40,109 bases of DNA from Lachnospiraceae bacterium (GTDB taxonomy: Bacteria; Bacillota; Clostridia; Lachnospirales; Lachnospiraceae): positions 1-40,109 of the forward strand of contig FZRB01000027.1 of assembly GCA_900199595.1 (NCBI GenBank), given 5' to 3'. The position numbers were made by a program, and so were the translations under genes. Positions 23,855 through 31,878 of this stretch are shown in pieces. Every line of letters starts with the position of its first letter. Within the stretch, counting starts at the first letter, position 1. Below the pieces are notes generated by a model that was not told where the DNA came from, made no database searches, and worked only from the letters and a program-made list of their open reading frames with translations.

Positions 23855-23924
23855 TCATGACATAAATGTCATAGGTCGACATGCTTTACTGCTTGCAGTT
23901 AAAGCAAGTTGACCATATGTCATG
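23855..23924. repeat. Nested inverted repeats upstream of the ECF sigma gene
   Basis: TCATGACATA (23855-23864) and GGTCGACATGCTTTACT (23874-23890) pair imperfectly with the right arm 23896-23924, which reads AGTTAAAGCAAGTTGACC then ATATGTCATGA. The 9-base segment 23865-23873 is left out. Within the left arm, ATGACAT-AA-ATGTCAT is itself a perfect dyad. The right arm is followed by A residues, so it is not a plus-strand intrinsic terminator. Possible roles are an operator, an attenuating mRNA fold between the lipoprotein and sigma genes, or an RNase processing site. Confidence 0.6.
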
Positions 23925-23949
23925 AAAAAATAATTAAAGGATAAATAGT

Positions 23950-24498
23950 ATGGGTGAAACAGGTTTTTCTGTGAATGTGGACGAGGCTGTCCGTAGATAC
24001 GCAGATATGGTTTACCGGCTGGCCCTATCGAACACAAATGTAGCTCAGGATGCTGAGGATGTGTTCCAGGAGGTTTTCATACGGCTGGTCCGGTACAAGG
24101 ATAAAATAGAAAATGAAGAACACCTGAGAGCCTGGCTTATTAGAGTAACGATCAACGAGGCCAGGCGACTGGAGGGGAGTGGCTGGAAAAAGAATGTGAG
24201 TCTGGATATTCCGGATGAGGTTCAAGAGGAGATAAACTCTGATCAGGAGGGAGAGGCCAGTCCCGAAGAAACGTTTCTTGCTGATGAAAAACGAGGGAGC
24301 ATCCTGAAAAAAGTACAGGAGCTCCCTCAGAAATATAGAGAAGTAATACATTTGTATTACTATGAGGAAATGAAAATAACGGAAATTGCCGATATTCTGG
24401 AAACAAATGAAGCAACTGTAAAAACCAGACTTAGGCGAGCGAAGGAAATACTCGAAAAAACTTTGAAAGGGGGTATATATGATTATGGAAAAATATAA
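23950..24498 (+). CDS. ECF-subfamily RNA polymerase sigma factor
   Basis: A 182-residue sigma-70 family protein with region 2 (YADMVYRLALSNTNVAQDAE, DVFQEVFIRLVRY, LRAWLIRVTINEARR) and region 4 (LPQKYREVIHLYYYEEMKIT then EIADILETNEATVKTRLRRA), separated by an acidic linker and lacking region 3, as in ECF sigmas. It would direct transcription of a small envelope-stress or surface regulon, probably including the cluster's own ECF-type promoter at 21930. TTAAAGGA precedes the start. Its last 20 bases overlap the anti-sigma gene, giving tight stoichiometric coupling. Confidence 0.95.
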   Translation: MGETGFSVNVDEAVRRYADMVYRLALSNTNVAQDAEDVFQEVFIRLVRYKDKIENEEHLRAWLIRVTINEARRLEGSGWKKNVSLDIPDEVQEEINSDQEGEASPEETFLADEKRGSILKKVQELPQKYREVIHLYYYEEMKITEIADILETNEATVKTRLRRAKEILEKTLKGGIYDYGKI

Positions 24499-25540
24499 AG
24501 AAGAATTGAATAGCATACATGCCCCTGAGGATCTTATTCTCAGAACCCTCAGCAGAGTTCACGAAGAAGAAGAAAAAATCAAGGCAGAAGAAGATAATAA
24601 AATAACAGATATTTCAGATAACTACATTTACAGAAACAATGCAGATAATTCTGATAATACTGAATATATAGATAATACAGAAAAAATAAGCGTATTCAAA
24701 AAATATAACAAAATAATTAAAATGTGCTCTACATTAGTTGCTGCAGCAATAGTTCTTATAATAGCAATTAATATCAGATCACTCAAAAAGAATAATTATG
24801 AAACTACAAACTACTCGGATTCTGCAGATTACGCGGCAGAAGAGGCTGCTTACAGTGATGAAGCAGAAGAGGCTGATGCAGATGAAGCTGACTACAGTGA
24901 TGATGCAGATGAAGCTGTTTACAACAAAAAAGCGGATGAAACTGATCATACATATGAAAGCTCCAATGCCAGCGCTGCTGCCGATGAGACTGCTGAATCT
25001 GCCGAAACTACTGAATCAGCAGCATCTGAATCTGAGGGGGCTTCCTCCGATATCTACTATAATGAGATGGCTGATGAAGTAACGGAAGACAGAGCTGAAG
25101 AATCAAGTGACAGAGCTGATGAATCAGCCAACATAGCTGAAGAACCGGTAATGGAAGAAATGTCGATCTATGATTATTCATCTTATCTGGGACTTGATCT
25201 TGGAACAATGCTCGCTCCTTATTCAGTTGACAGTCAGTATATATATGCCAAGACTTCTGAAGATAAAACTGAATTAGCGGATGATTATTGCAGATTTGCA
25301 ATAAAGAAGGATTCGGGCGATGCTACGCTCACGATATCTAAAACAAGACAGCTGGGTGTGGAAAGTCTGAAAAAGGGAGTTCCTTCAAGTGTTAATGGCA
25401 GAGAGGTTTATGTGGGACAGGCAGACAATGGAAATGTATTTTATGCGTTAATTAATCTGGATGGAGTAAATGCTCTGCTTAATACTAAGAATATTTCCCG
25501 GTATGAGTTTGAAGAAATGCTTAAGAATTTTACCAGATAG
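24479..25540 (+). CDS. Membrane anti-sigma factor with long acidic extracytoplasmic linker
   Basis: A 353-residue protein. The cytoplasmic N-terminus (YKEELNSIHAPEDLILRTLS then RVHEEEEKIK) resembles the sigma-binding segment of clostridial anti-sigma factors. A single membrane helix spans about residues 81-100 (MCSTLVAAAIVLIIAINI). Residues 105-235 are an unusual Ala/Asp/Glu/Ser-rich region (e.g. AEEAAYSDEAEEADADEADY). A folded C-terminal domain of about 110 residues begins near MSIYDYSSYLGLDLG. It should hold the sigma factor at the membrane until an envelope signal arrives. GAAAGGGGG precedes ATG 24479; a second in-frame ATG lies two codons later. No zinc HxxxCxxC anti-sigma motif is present. 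Confidence 0.85.
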   Translation: MIMEKYKEELNSIHAPEDLILRTLSRVHEEEEKIKAEEDNKITDISDNYIYRNNADNSDNTEYIDNTEKISVFKKYNKIIKMCSTLVAAAIVLIIAINIRSLKKNNYETTNYSDSADYAAEEAAYSDEAEEADADEADYSDDADEAVYNKKADETDHTYESSNASAAADETAESAETTESAASESEGASSDIYYNEMADEVTEDRAEESSDRADESANIAEEPVMEEMSIYDYSSYLGLDLGTMLAPYSVDSQYIYAKTSEDKTELADDYCRFAIKKDSGDATLTISKTRQLGVESLKKGVPSSVNGREVYVGQADNGNVFYALINLDGVNALLNTKNISRYEFEEMLKNFTR

Positions 25541-25572
25541 AGTATGACGTAAAACAAGGAAAACTGATAAAT

Positions 25573-26292
25573 ATGAGAAAAATACTGATAACAAATGATG
25601 ATGGGATAGAATCAGAAGGACTTCTGAGACTTGTAAATGTTGCAAAGGACTACGGTGAGATATGGATAGTTGCACCTGATGATCAGAGAAGTGCCTGCTC
25701 ACATTCTATAACAGTTCATGGTACTATAGACATTTATCCATATGATTATAAAGTAGACGGAGTGAATGCATTTGTCTGCAGCGGTACACCGGGAGACTGT
25801 GTGAGAGTCGGAAGTTTAAGCGTTATGCCCTATAGGCCGGATGTGGTACTGTCCGGAATTAATAAGGGATATAATGCGGCTACAGATATTCAGTATTCAG
25901 GAACCTGCGGCGCTGCATTTGAAGCATCCTTTCAGGGGTATCTGGGAATTGCCATCTCAGAGGGCTTCAGAGGTGTTCATGAAGTGACTGATAAATACTT
26001 AAGAGAGCTTCTGGAAGAAGTTATCGATAAGAAGCTGGACTTAGGACAGATATGGAATATTAATTTCCCGGAATGTCCGTTAACGGAGTTCAGAGGAATA
26101 CTCAGGGACAGGACACCTTCTCATGGAAAATTCTATGATGACAGCTATAAGGTGATAGAAGAACTTCCGGGTGATGGAAAGAGATACGTTATAGATGGAA
26201 GAGAGGTCAGAGAATCGGAAGAGGGAAGTGACCTTAGAGCTCTTTTTGATAACTGTATATCAATTGGAGTTGTAGATAATGTAGCACTATAG
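25573..26292 (+). CDS. surE: 5'/3'-nucleotidase SurE
   Basis: A 239-residue SurE with the metal-binding TNDDG (Asn8, Asp9, Asp10) at the N-terminus, APDDQRSACSHSIT, CSGTPGDCVR, and VVLSGINKGYNAATDIQYSG with the catalytic-site Asn. It dephosphorylates 5'- and 3'-nucleoside monophosphates (and exopolyphosphate in some species) in a metal-dependent manner and belongs to the stationary-phase survival set. Length is near the family norm. It is followed after 26 bases by a dehydrogenase gene and is probably co-transcribed with it. Confidence 0.95.
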   Translation: MRKILITNDDGIESEGLLRLVNVAKDYGEIWIVAPDDQRSACSHSITVHGTIDIYPYDYKVDGVNAFVCSGTPGDCVRVGSLSVMPYRPDVVLSGINKGYNAATDIQYSGTCGAAFEASFQGYLGIAISEGFRGVHEVTDKYLRELLEEVIDKKLDLGQIWNINFPECPLTEFRGILRDRTPSHGKFYDDSYKVIEELPGDGKRYVIDGREVRESEEGSDLRALFDNCISIGVVDNVAL

Positions 26293-26318
26293 ACTGATAG
26301 TAATAAAAGGGAGAAAAT

Positions 26319-27278
26319 ATGAAGGCTGTATATCTTGAAGAGGGAGCAGTTAACAGAGGGGATATAACTCTTGAACCTATTACCTCACTTATCGAAACAA
26401 AAGTATATAATAATACAACTGAAAGTGATAAGTATGAACATATAGGGGATGCGGAGATCGTTTTTTCTAATAAGGTGATTTTTGACGAGGAGACCTTTGA
26501 GAAACTTCCAAATCTTAAATATATAGGAGTCTGTGCAACCGGATATAATGTCATAGATCTAGAGGCTGCCAGAAGACATGGTGTCACTGTTACAAATGTA
26601 CCGGCATACAGCACGGAATCAGTGGCTCAGCTGACCTGGGGTTTTATATTGGAATGTGCAGATAATATAAGTCAGCATAACAGCAGCGTGTTAAATGGTG
26701 ACTGGGTAAGATCAGAAACTTTCTGCTATTGGCTGAGTCCTGTAATGGAGCTTGCGGGAAAGACCATAGGAATAATCGGATATGGAAATATAGGAAGAAG
26801 AGTAGCAGAGATAGCCCTGGCCTTCAGGATGAAGGTGCTGGTATATACTCCTCATCCAAAGTACGAAGAGGAAAATGAGAATTTCAGTTTTGTCAGCCTG
26901 GATGAACTGATGAAAAACTCTGACATTATCACTCTTCATTGTCCTATGAATAAAGAAACAGAAAAAATCATATGCAGAGAAAATATCTCCCATATGAAGG
27001 ATGGTGTAATTATAATAAATGTTTCAAGAGGCGGTCTTGTAAATGAAAAGGACCTGGCAGAAGCTCTCAGCAGCGGAAAGGTATCCGCCGCCGCAGCAGA
27101 TGTGGTATCAGTAGAACCAATGAAAGTGTATAACCCGCTTCTGACAGCTCCCCATATGCGAATGACTCCGCATATGGCATGGGCTAGTGTAGAAGCGAGA
27201 AAACGTCTTATAGATACGGTAGCGGAGAATCTTAAGGCATATCTGGCTGGGGAACATAAAAATGTAATCTGTCAATGA
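26319..27278 (+). CDS. D-isomer-specific 2-hydroxyacid dehydrogenase
   Basis: A 319-residue NAD(P)-dependent enzyme. The Rossmann motif GYGNIG spans Gly154 to Gly159. Catalytic residues are Arg237 in NVSRGG, Glu266 in SVEPM and His285 in TPHMAW. The fold is bilobal: catalytic 1-100 and 290-319, nucleotide-binding 101-289. It reduces 2-oxoacids to D-2-hydroxyacids or the reverse. The sequence pattern (NYKI-less start, NVPAYSTESVAQLTWGFIL) is closest to the hydroxypyruvate/glycerate dehydrogenase group, but substrate cannot be fixed by eye. GGGAGAAAAT precedes the ATG. Its last 47 bases overlap the 3' end of the minus-strand sensor gene. Confidence 0.92.
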   Translation: MKAVYLEEGAVNRGDITLEPITSLIETKVYNNTTESDKYEHIGDAEIVFSNKVIFDEETFEKLPNLKYIGVCATGYNVIDLEAARRHGVTVTNVPAYSTESVAQLTWGFILECADNISQHNSSVLNGDWVRSETFCYWLSPVMELAGKTIGIIGYGNIGRRVAEIALAFRMKVLVYTPHPKYEEENENFSFVSLDELMKNSDIITLHCPMNKETEKIICRENISHMKDGVIIINVSRGGLVNEKDLAEALSSGKVSAAAADVVSVEPMKVYNPLLTAPHMRMTPHMAWASVEARKRLIDTVAENLKAYLAGEHKNVICQ

Positions 27279-29031
27279 TCCGTGCAACCAGTGCATACTG
27301 GTTAGCCAGAAATTCTCCACTTTTGTAAGTGATATCGGTCAGATCATACAATATACTTCCGTATAATGTCTCGCGGAAATAAAGAGGCATCAGAACCATA
27401 TTGTATTTATTGTCGGTTATATACTCGTTATCAAACAGATTATCTGCAGAGATAATCTGTTTTTCATATGGCAAAGTCATTATCTGTCCATCCGTCATAG
27501 CAGTTTTTAAGCGGATGGTATCAGGTAATCTGAAATCTTCACCGTTACGGTGTGACACAGGCTTATCATATATATACAGGTATGCATTATTAACTCCGAA
27601 ATAATTTAGATTCTTAAAGATTTCTTCATAATGCTCATCCTTGTATTCATTAAATGCGAGAGCATCCTCAACAAGATGCTTAAGCGTAAAGAGAGATTCA
27701 TCTTTTATATTATCAAACTCCTCATCATTTGAATGAAGAATACCGGCTATTTTTCCCATTATAGATGAATAAGTCTCATATGCCTGACATTTTCTTGCAT
27801 AGCCGTCAAATCTGTTCATAGCAGCTATTTTTACTCTGTCTATATAAGCCAGCAGAACACTTATATCAGTATATTTCAGTGCTCCCTTCATGAAGAATTC
27901 GTCAACCTTTTTCTTTACAAAACCTACACGTTCAAGATTGTATTCATTATCATTTATATAATCGATAAGAATTGTCATTACAGTTTTAAAGGTAATGATT
28001 ATTTCAGGATCGCTATTTTTGTTGAAGCTATCATATTTAAAGAAAATGCGATAGAAGTATTCTTCGAGATACTGCTTATCGAGAATTCTTTGATCTACAT
28101 TTTCCTTGTCAAGAAGAGAACCGAAGGAATCTCTTAGAATAAAACGGGTAGGAATAGTCATTTCGCCTACATCCCAGCCCTCAAGAAGCATTCTGGCCAT
28201 GCTGAAGACACGGCTTCCCAGATGGGTTGCATCTGCATCGACAGTAGTAAGAGATGGTGTGATAATTCCGGCGTTTGTAGAATTATCAAACCCCATTACC
28301 TTGATCTCTTTACCCGGAGTAAGCCCCCGGTCCTTCATGACTCCGTAAAGACCTATTGCTATATCGTCGTTAGCGCAGAATATTGCTTCAGCATCCGGAT
28401 TCATATCCAGTATCTTTTCGTAGTCCTCTCTGCATACAGAAGAAAGATTCGTGGTTACTACATTTTTAGGCTCTATCTTAAGTCTGTAATAATCTGCAGT
28501 TTCTAAAAATGCCTCATATCTTTCGCTTGCATCCTCATTATGATCAGGAGCCTTCAGCATACAGATGTTATTAATTCCAAGATCCTTAACCAGGTAAGTG
28601 ATTCCTTCTTTGATTCCTGTTTTATTATCAAAAATCACACCCGGATAACCGTCCATTTTTGCGGCGGCCAAAATAATAGGGATGTTCTTGGAACTAAGCT
28701 CATCCATGAAGGCTTTGAGCTTTTCTCCTGTGGTCAGACAGCCGATGCAGTCTGCGGCCACAATAAGAACATCCAGATTGTTTTCTGTAATATTTTTTAT
28801 ATTTGTTTTATATTGATACTCAAAAAGATCAGGAATATCCTTCATTTCTCTGTCAATATATTTGACAGGTATAGTGACGATATTCACATCATCCCTTGTA
28901 GCTTCCGAAAAGATTCCCCTGCACAGCTGTTCTATGAATTCATCCATAATACCGCTGACAACAAAACCTATAGTTCTCCTACGTCCCACACTATTCACCC
29001 CTTGATATAAATACTTCAAACTGCTAATCAT
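27232..29031 (-). CDS. LacI-like substrate-binding sensor protein without visible output domain
   Basis: A 599-residue cytoplasmic protein (no signal peptide). Residues about 18-310 form a LacI/periplasmic-binding-protein type-1 ligand domain: RRTIGFVVSGIMDEFIEQLC, DAEAIFCANDDIAIGLYGVM, KVMGFDNSTNAGIITPSLTT. Helical and GAF-like regions follow to the end. There is no HTH at the N-terminus, unlike LacI repressors. In related Lachnospiraceae and Clostridia proteins this arrangement usually continues into a GGDEF domain, but here it stops after FLANQYALVARIIDRLHFY. It either lost its output domain or works through a partner. It is convergent with, and overlaps, the dehydrogenase gene. Confidence 0.8.
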   Translation of the reverse strand: MISSLKYLYQGVNSVGRRRTIGFVVSGIMDEFIEQLCRGIFSEATRDDVNIVTIPVKYIDREMKDIPDLFEYQYKTNIKNITENNLDVLIVAADCIGCLTTGEKLKAFMDELSSKNIPIILAAAKMDGYPGVIFDNKTGIKEGITYLVKDLGINNICMLKAPDHNEDASERYEAFLETADYYRLKIEPKNVVTTNLSSVCREDYEKILDMNPDAEAIFCANDDIAIGLYGVMKDRGLTPGKEIKVMGFDNSTNAGIITPSLTTVDADATHLGSRVFSMARMLLEGWDVGEMTIPTRFILRDSFGSLLDKENVDQRILDKQYLEEYFYRIFFKYDSFNKNSDPEIIITFKTVMTILIDYINDNEYNLERVGFVKKKVDEFFMKGALKYTDISVLLAYIDRVKIAAMNRFDGYARKCQAYETYSSIMGKIAGILHSNDEEFDNIKDESLFTLKHLVEDALAFNEYKDEHYEEIFKNLNYFGVNNAYLYIYDKPVSHRNGEDFRLPDTIRLKTAMTDGQIMTLPYEKQIISADNLFDNEYITDNKYNMVLMPLYFRETLYGSILYDLTDITYKSGEFLANQYALVARIIDRLHFYVPQPDMP

Positions 29032-29126
29032 AGCAATCTACCAATAATTATAACATTATGGGGTTGTAATTACCATTTAAAAATCTTATCATAGGGAAGT
29101 ATTATATATAAAAGAGGTTTAAATAT
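29032..29126. promoter_or_regulatory. Divergent promoter region between sensor and Sel1-like genes
   Basis: The 95-base AT-rich region must hold promoters for both directions. It contains the palindrome GTAATTAC near 29067-29074 and TATATATAAAA close to the plus-strand start. Individual -35/-10 boxes cannot be assigned with confidence. Confidence 0.35.
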
Positions 29127-30191
29127 ATGGAAAAGTTCTATTGTAACAGTGATTATGAAGAGTACCTGAAGGAATATGAGTCTCGTATCTTCGGGAGACT
29201 TGGTGTATCTTCGCCCAGTTCGGAAAGAGAAATCATATGTATGGCTGAGACAGGAAATACGGTTGCCTGTAAACTGTATGCAGATATGATCTTTTATAAG
29301 AAGATTCTGAGAAAAAACTGTTATTCAGATGCCTTCGAATTATATCTTAAGTCTGCAGGTATTTCAGTAGATGAAGAGGGAGAATGGAACTGCAGTGGAA
29401 ATTCATATCCGTTATCATTCTGGATAATAGGATATTATCTGGTAAATTATAAAAGAGAAACCTTATTAAAAAACTGTGAGGATATACGGATTATTGATAA
29501 TATGACTCTGTCAGAAAGAATCATAACAGCTCTTAGTCTTTCTGAGGTTTGTATAGAATATGTGGATGCTCCGGGCGCTGTAAATCTTATTGGAAGAATT
29601 CTCTACGAAATAGCAGATAACGATGAGCTTTATGAAGAACTGAAAGAGGATGTATCTGATATTCTTGAGGGACGTTTCTTTGATAAAATAGCTTTCGAGG
29701 TCGGTGAACTTAGATCAGCTGAAGATTGTAAGTCTGCAGCAGAAGGTTTTCTTGTAAAGGCAGCTGAAGAGGGATATGTATATGCCTGCAACAGTCTTGC
29801 GGCAAGAGAGGCTGACAGAATTGTTAAGCTTTCAGAAGATGATAAAACGATGCTTGATGAATATATATTAAATTACATTTGTTTCCTGAAACTTGCTGCT
29901 GACAGATTTGAACCCTATGCAGCAAACAGGCTTGGTCTGTTTTATATGACCGGGGAGATAACCTCGGGAGATAAGAAAAAAAGATTTAAAGAATATATGG
30001 ACAGATCAAAGGCAAAGGAGTATTTTATTAAGGCAACAAATTATCCGGATGCAAATGCAGCCTGGGGATATTTCAATCTTATAAAGTACTTTTATAATGA
30101 TTACGTTAATAATATTGAGCTTATGAATGAACATATGGATTATATAAATGAATTGAATCCAAAGGTTTATGATATAGCGATGGACTTATAG
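29127..30191 (+). CDS. Sel1/TPR-like helical repeat protein
   Basis: A 354-residue soluble protein made of helical pairs resembling degenerate Sel1-like repeats: AETGNTVACKLYADMIFYKK, AEEGYVYACNSLAAREADRI, FEPYAANRLGLFYMTGE and AKEYFIKATNYPDANAAWGY. These proteins normally scaffold protein-protein interactions. There is no signal peptide or membrane helix. It lies 37 bases upstream of the LCP gene and is likely in the same transcript, so it may support wall-polymer assembly. AAAAGAGG precedes the ATG. Confidence 0.7.
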   Translation: MEKFYCNSDYEEYLKEYESRIFGRLGVSSPSSEREIICMAETGNTVACKLYADMIFYKKILRKNCYSDAFELYLKSAGISVDEEGEWNCSGNSYPLSFWIIGYYLVNYKRETLLKNCEDIRIIDNMTLSERIITALSLSEVCIEYVDAPGAVNLIGRILYEIADNDELYEELKEDVSDILEGRFFDKIAFEVGELRSAEDCKSAAEGFLVKAAEEGYVYACNSLAAREADRIVKLSEDDKTMLDEYILNYICFLKLAADRFEPYAANRLGLFYMTGEITSGDKKKRFKEYMDRSKAKEYFIKATNYPDANAAWGYFNLIKYFYNDYVNNIELMNEHMDYINELNPKVYDIAMDL

Positions 30192-30228
30192 ATTCTGAGT
30201 AATGAATCTGTGAGAGAAAGGGACAGTA

Positions 30229-31497
30229 ATGAATTATAACGATGCGGAAAAAGATCTTGAGCTGATCAGAAGAGAAAAGCAAAAAAGAGCAAGAGAGCTT
30301 GAACTTCTGGAGCGGGAAGAACAGAGAAGACTTCAGGAGATCGAAAGAGGCAGAAACAGAAAGAGGACTTATGATCCTGATCAGCTGGTAAGTGATGAAC
30401 GCTACACCAAAAGCTTTGATGAAGACTATGAAGAATATGATGATGATGATGATGAGTACGATGAGAGCTATGAAGAGGCTGAAGAAAGAGAAGTTCGTCG
30501 CGAGAGACGTGAGAAGGAAAGTGTAAAACAGGAAAAAAAGAGAATTAAGCAGGCTAAAAGGGAGCTGGATAAAAAGAATAAGAAGCACCATTTTTTCAGA
30601 AATTTTATAATTATTATTCTTGTATTGCTTATGATCTTCGTGGCAGCTCTCTGGAATATTACCAGACGTTTTGAACATATAGATACTGAAGTGTCAAAAA
30701 GAGCCATGTCTATGAAGGGCTCTGTGGTAAATATCTTACTTATAGGTCAGGATGCAAGAGACGGTGAGAGCGGACAGAGATCTGACAGTATGATACTTCT
30801 TTCGGTAAATACAAAAAAGAATACAGTGGCTATGACTTCCATAATGAGAGATACATACGTAGAAATACCCGGCTACGGTGGTGACAGGATCAATGCCGCT
30901 TATGCATATGGTGGAATAGATCTTCTGGATCAGACCATCGAAGAAAACTTCGATGTTACTATTGACGGAAATGCAATGGTCGACTTTGACGGCTTCCTGG
31001 AGGCTATGACAGCAGTAGGAAGCATGAAAATGACACTTACAGCTGAAGAAGCAGAATATATGAATGAGAATCCGGGCTTCGGTTCAAATAATGATGCTTC
31101 TGATGAGGTCTGGGACCTGAAGGAAGGAGAGAATACACTTACTCCAAGTCAGCTTCTGGCATACTCCAGAATAAGATATGTCGGTAATTCAGACTGGGAC
31201 AGAACAGAGAGACAGAGAAGAGTTATATCAGGAGCGGTATCTAAGGTTAAGCACGGACATCTGTTAAGTGGATATGAGATGGCATATAAAGCGGCTCCGA
31301 GTATTACAACAGACGTGAAAACCCTGGGTATGCTGAGAATCGCATTTGGTATAATCACAGGCGGAGATATGAAGAGTCATATAATTCCTGTTGAAGATAC
31401 TTATTATGGCGACAACATAAGTGGAATGGATGTACTTGTACCGGATATTGAGAAAAACAGAGAATACCTGCAGAAATACATAAACGGTGAAGAATAA
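30229..31497 (+). CDS. LytR-CpsA-Psr (LCP) family wall-polymer transferase
   Basis: A 422-residue protein. Residues 1-120 are a highly charged cytoplasmic region: a predicted coiled coil (ELIRREKQKRARELELLERE) and an Asp/Glu/Tyr stretch at 64-86. A membrane helix spans 125-143. The external LCP domain (about 165-345) has NILLIGQDARDGESGQRSDS, the catalytic Arg/Asp set (RSDSM, MRDTYVEIPG, DRINAAYAYGG) and LLAYSRIRY...DWDRTERQRR, which contacts the polyprenyl pyrophosphate. It attaches glycopolymers to peptidoglycan. GAAAGGGA precedes the start. The long acidic/basic cytoplasmic tail is unusual for an LCP protein. A strong terminator follows. Confidence 0.93.
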   Translation: MNYNDAEKDLELIRREKQKRARELELLEREEQRRLQEIERGRNRKRTYDPDQLVSDERYTKSFDEDYEEYDDDDDEYDESYEEAEEREVRRERREKESVKQEKKRIKQAKRELDKKNKKHHFFRNFIIIILVLLMIFVAALWNITRRFEHIDTEVSKRAMSMKGSVVNILLIGQDARDGESGQRSDSMILLSVNTKKNTVAMTSIMRDTYVEIPGYGGDRINAAYAYGGIDLLDQTIEENFDVTIDGNAMVDFDGFLEAMTAVGSMKMTLTAEEAEYMNENPGFGSNNDASDEVWDLKEGENTLTPSQLLAYSRIRYVGNSDWDRTERQRRVISGAVSKVKHGHLLSGYEMAYKAAPSITTDVKTLGMLRIAFGIITGGDMKSHIIPVEDTYYGDNISGMDVLVPDIEKNREYLQKYINGEE

Positions 31498-31498
31498 G

Positions 31499-31540
31499 AA
31501 AAAGATGACACTTGAACCAGGTTCAAAGTGTCATCTTTTT
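31499..31540. terminator. Bidirectional-looking terminator after the LCP gene
   Basis: AAAAAGATGACACTTGAACC pairs with GGTTCAAAGTGTCATCTTTTT over nearly the whole length (about 20 bp with one bulge) around a tight loop. A-run on the left and T-run on the right mean it can terminate in either direction. Confidence 0.92.
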
Positions 31541-31656
31541 GTAACGATAAAGTAATACTTTTGTGATTTATTAATACCATATATTATGTTAATATATCTT
31601 TTGTGCCATTTGGGGGTTAGGGCATATATTATTCTTACGCGGGGGGTGAAGGATAT

Positions 31657-31842
31657 ATGAAGAAGATCGTAAAAAATATGGCTCAGTGCAAAAAATGCGG
31701 TGATGTTATTGAATCAAAGAAAAGAGTGGGAGTAGTAAGATGCTCCTGTAAAAGTATAGGTGTTGAAGGTGGAACCTATTACATAAAGAGAACTGGGAAC
31801 AAAGAAGATATAATCGAACTCAGTGAATATGAGGAGATATGA
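31657..31842 (+). CDS. Small Cys-rich (zinc-ribbon-like) protein
   Basis: A 61-residue protein with Cys11-x2-Cys14 and Cys29-x-Cys31, spaced as in a small zinc ribbon (AQCKKCGDVIESKKRVGVVR then CSCKSIGVEGG). The C-terminus is acidic. Similar small proteins exist across Firmicutes as uncharacterised families. A GGGGGGTGAAGG ribosome binding site precedes ATG 31657. The 116-base leader after the upstream terminator is AT-rich with a G-rich 3' end; no known riboswitch class is recognised in it. Confidence 0.7.
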   Translation: MKKIVKNMAQCKKCGDVIESKKRVGVVRCSCKSIGVEGGTYYIKRTGNKEDIIELSEYEEI

Positions 31843-31843
31843 T

Positions 31844-31861
31844 GTTACTGTGAACAGTAAC
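31844..31861 (+). repeat. Hairpin in the 36-base gap before the GH25 gene
   Basis: GTTACTGT-GA-ACAGTAAC is a perfect 8-bp inverted repeat just after the stop of the small Cys-rich protein and before the ribosome binding site of the muramidase gene. There is no T-run, so it is more likely an mRNA stabiliser or an operator than a terminator. Confidence 0.6.
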
Positions 31862-31878
31862 GATCTGACAGGTGTTTT

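Noticed and set aside
24025-24516. 163-residue minus-strand ORF opposite the ECF sigma gene
   Set aside because: It is complementary to the clear sigma-70 region 2 and 4 coding sequence and has no features of its own.
30121-30678. 185-residue hydrophobic minus-strand ORF
   Set aside because: It is antisense to the charged tail of the LCP protein; Glu/Lys/Asp codons read in reverse give Phe/Leu/Ile and look like a membrane protein by artefact.
31541-31656. Possible riboswitch before the small Cys-rich protein
   Set aside because: No known aptamer consensus or convincing stems could be found; only an AT-rich promoter-like stretch and a G-rich ribosome binding site.
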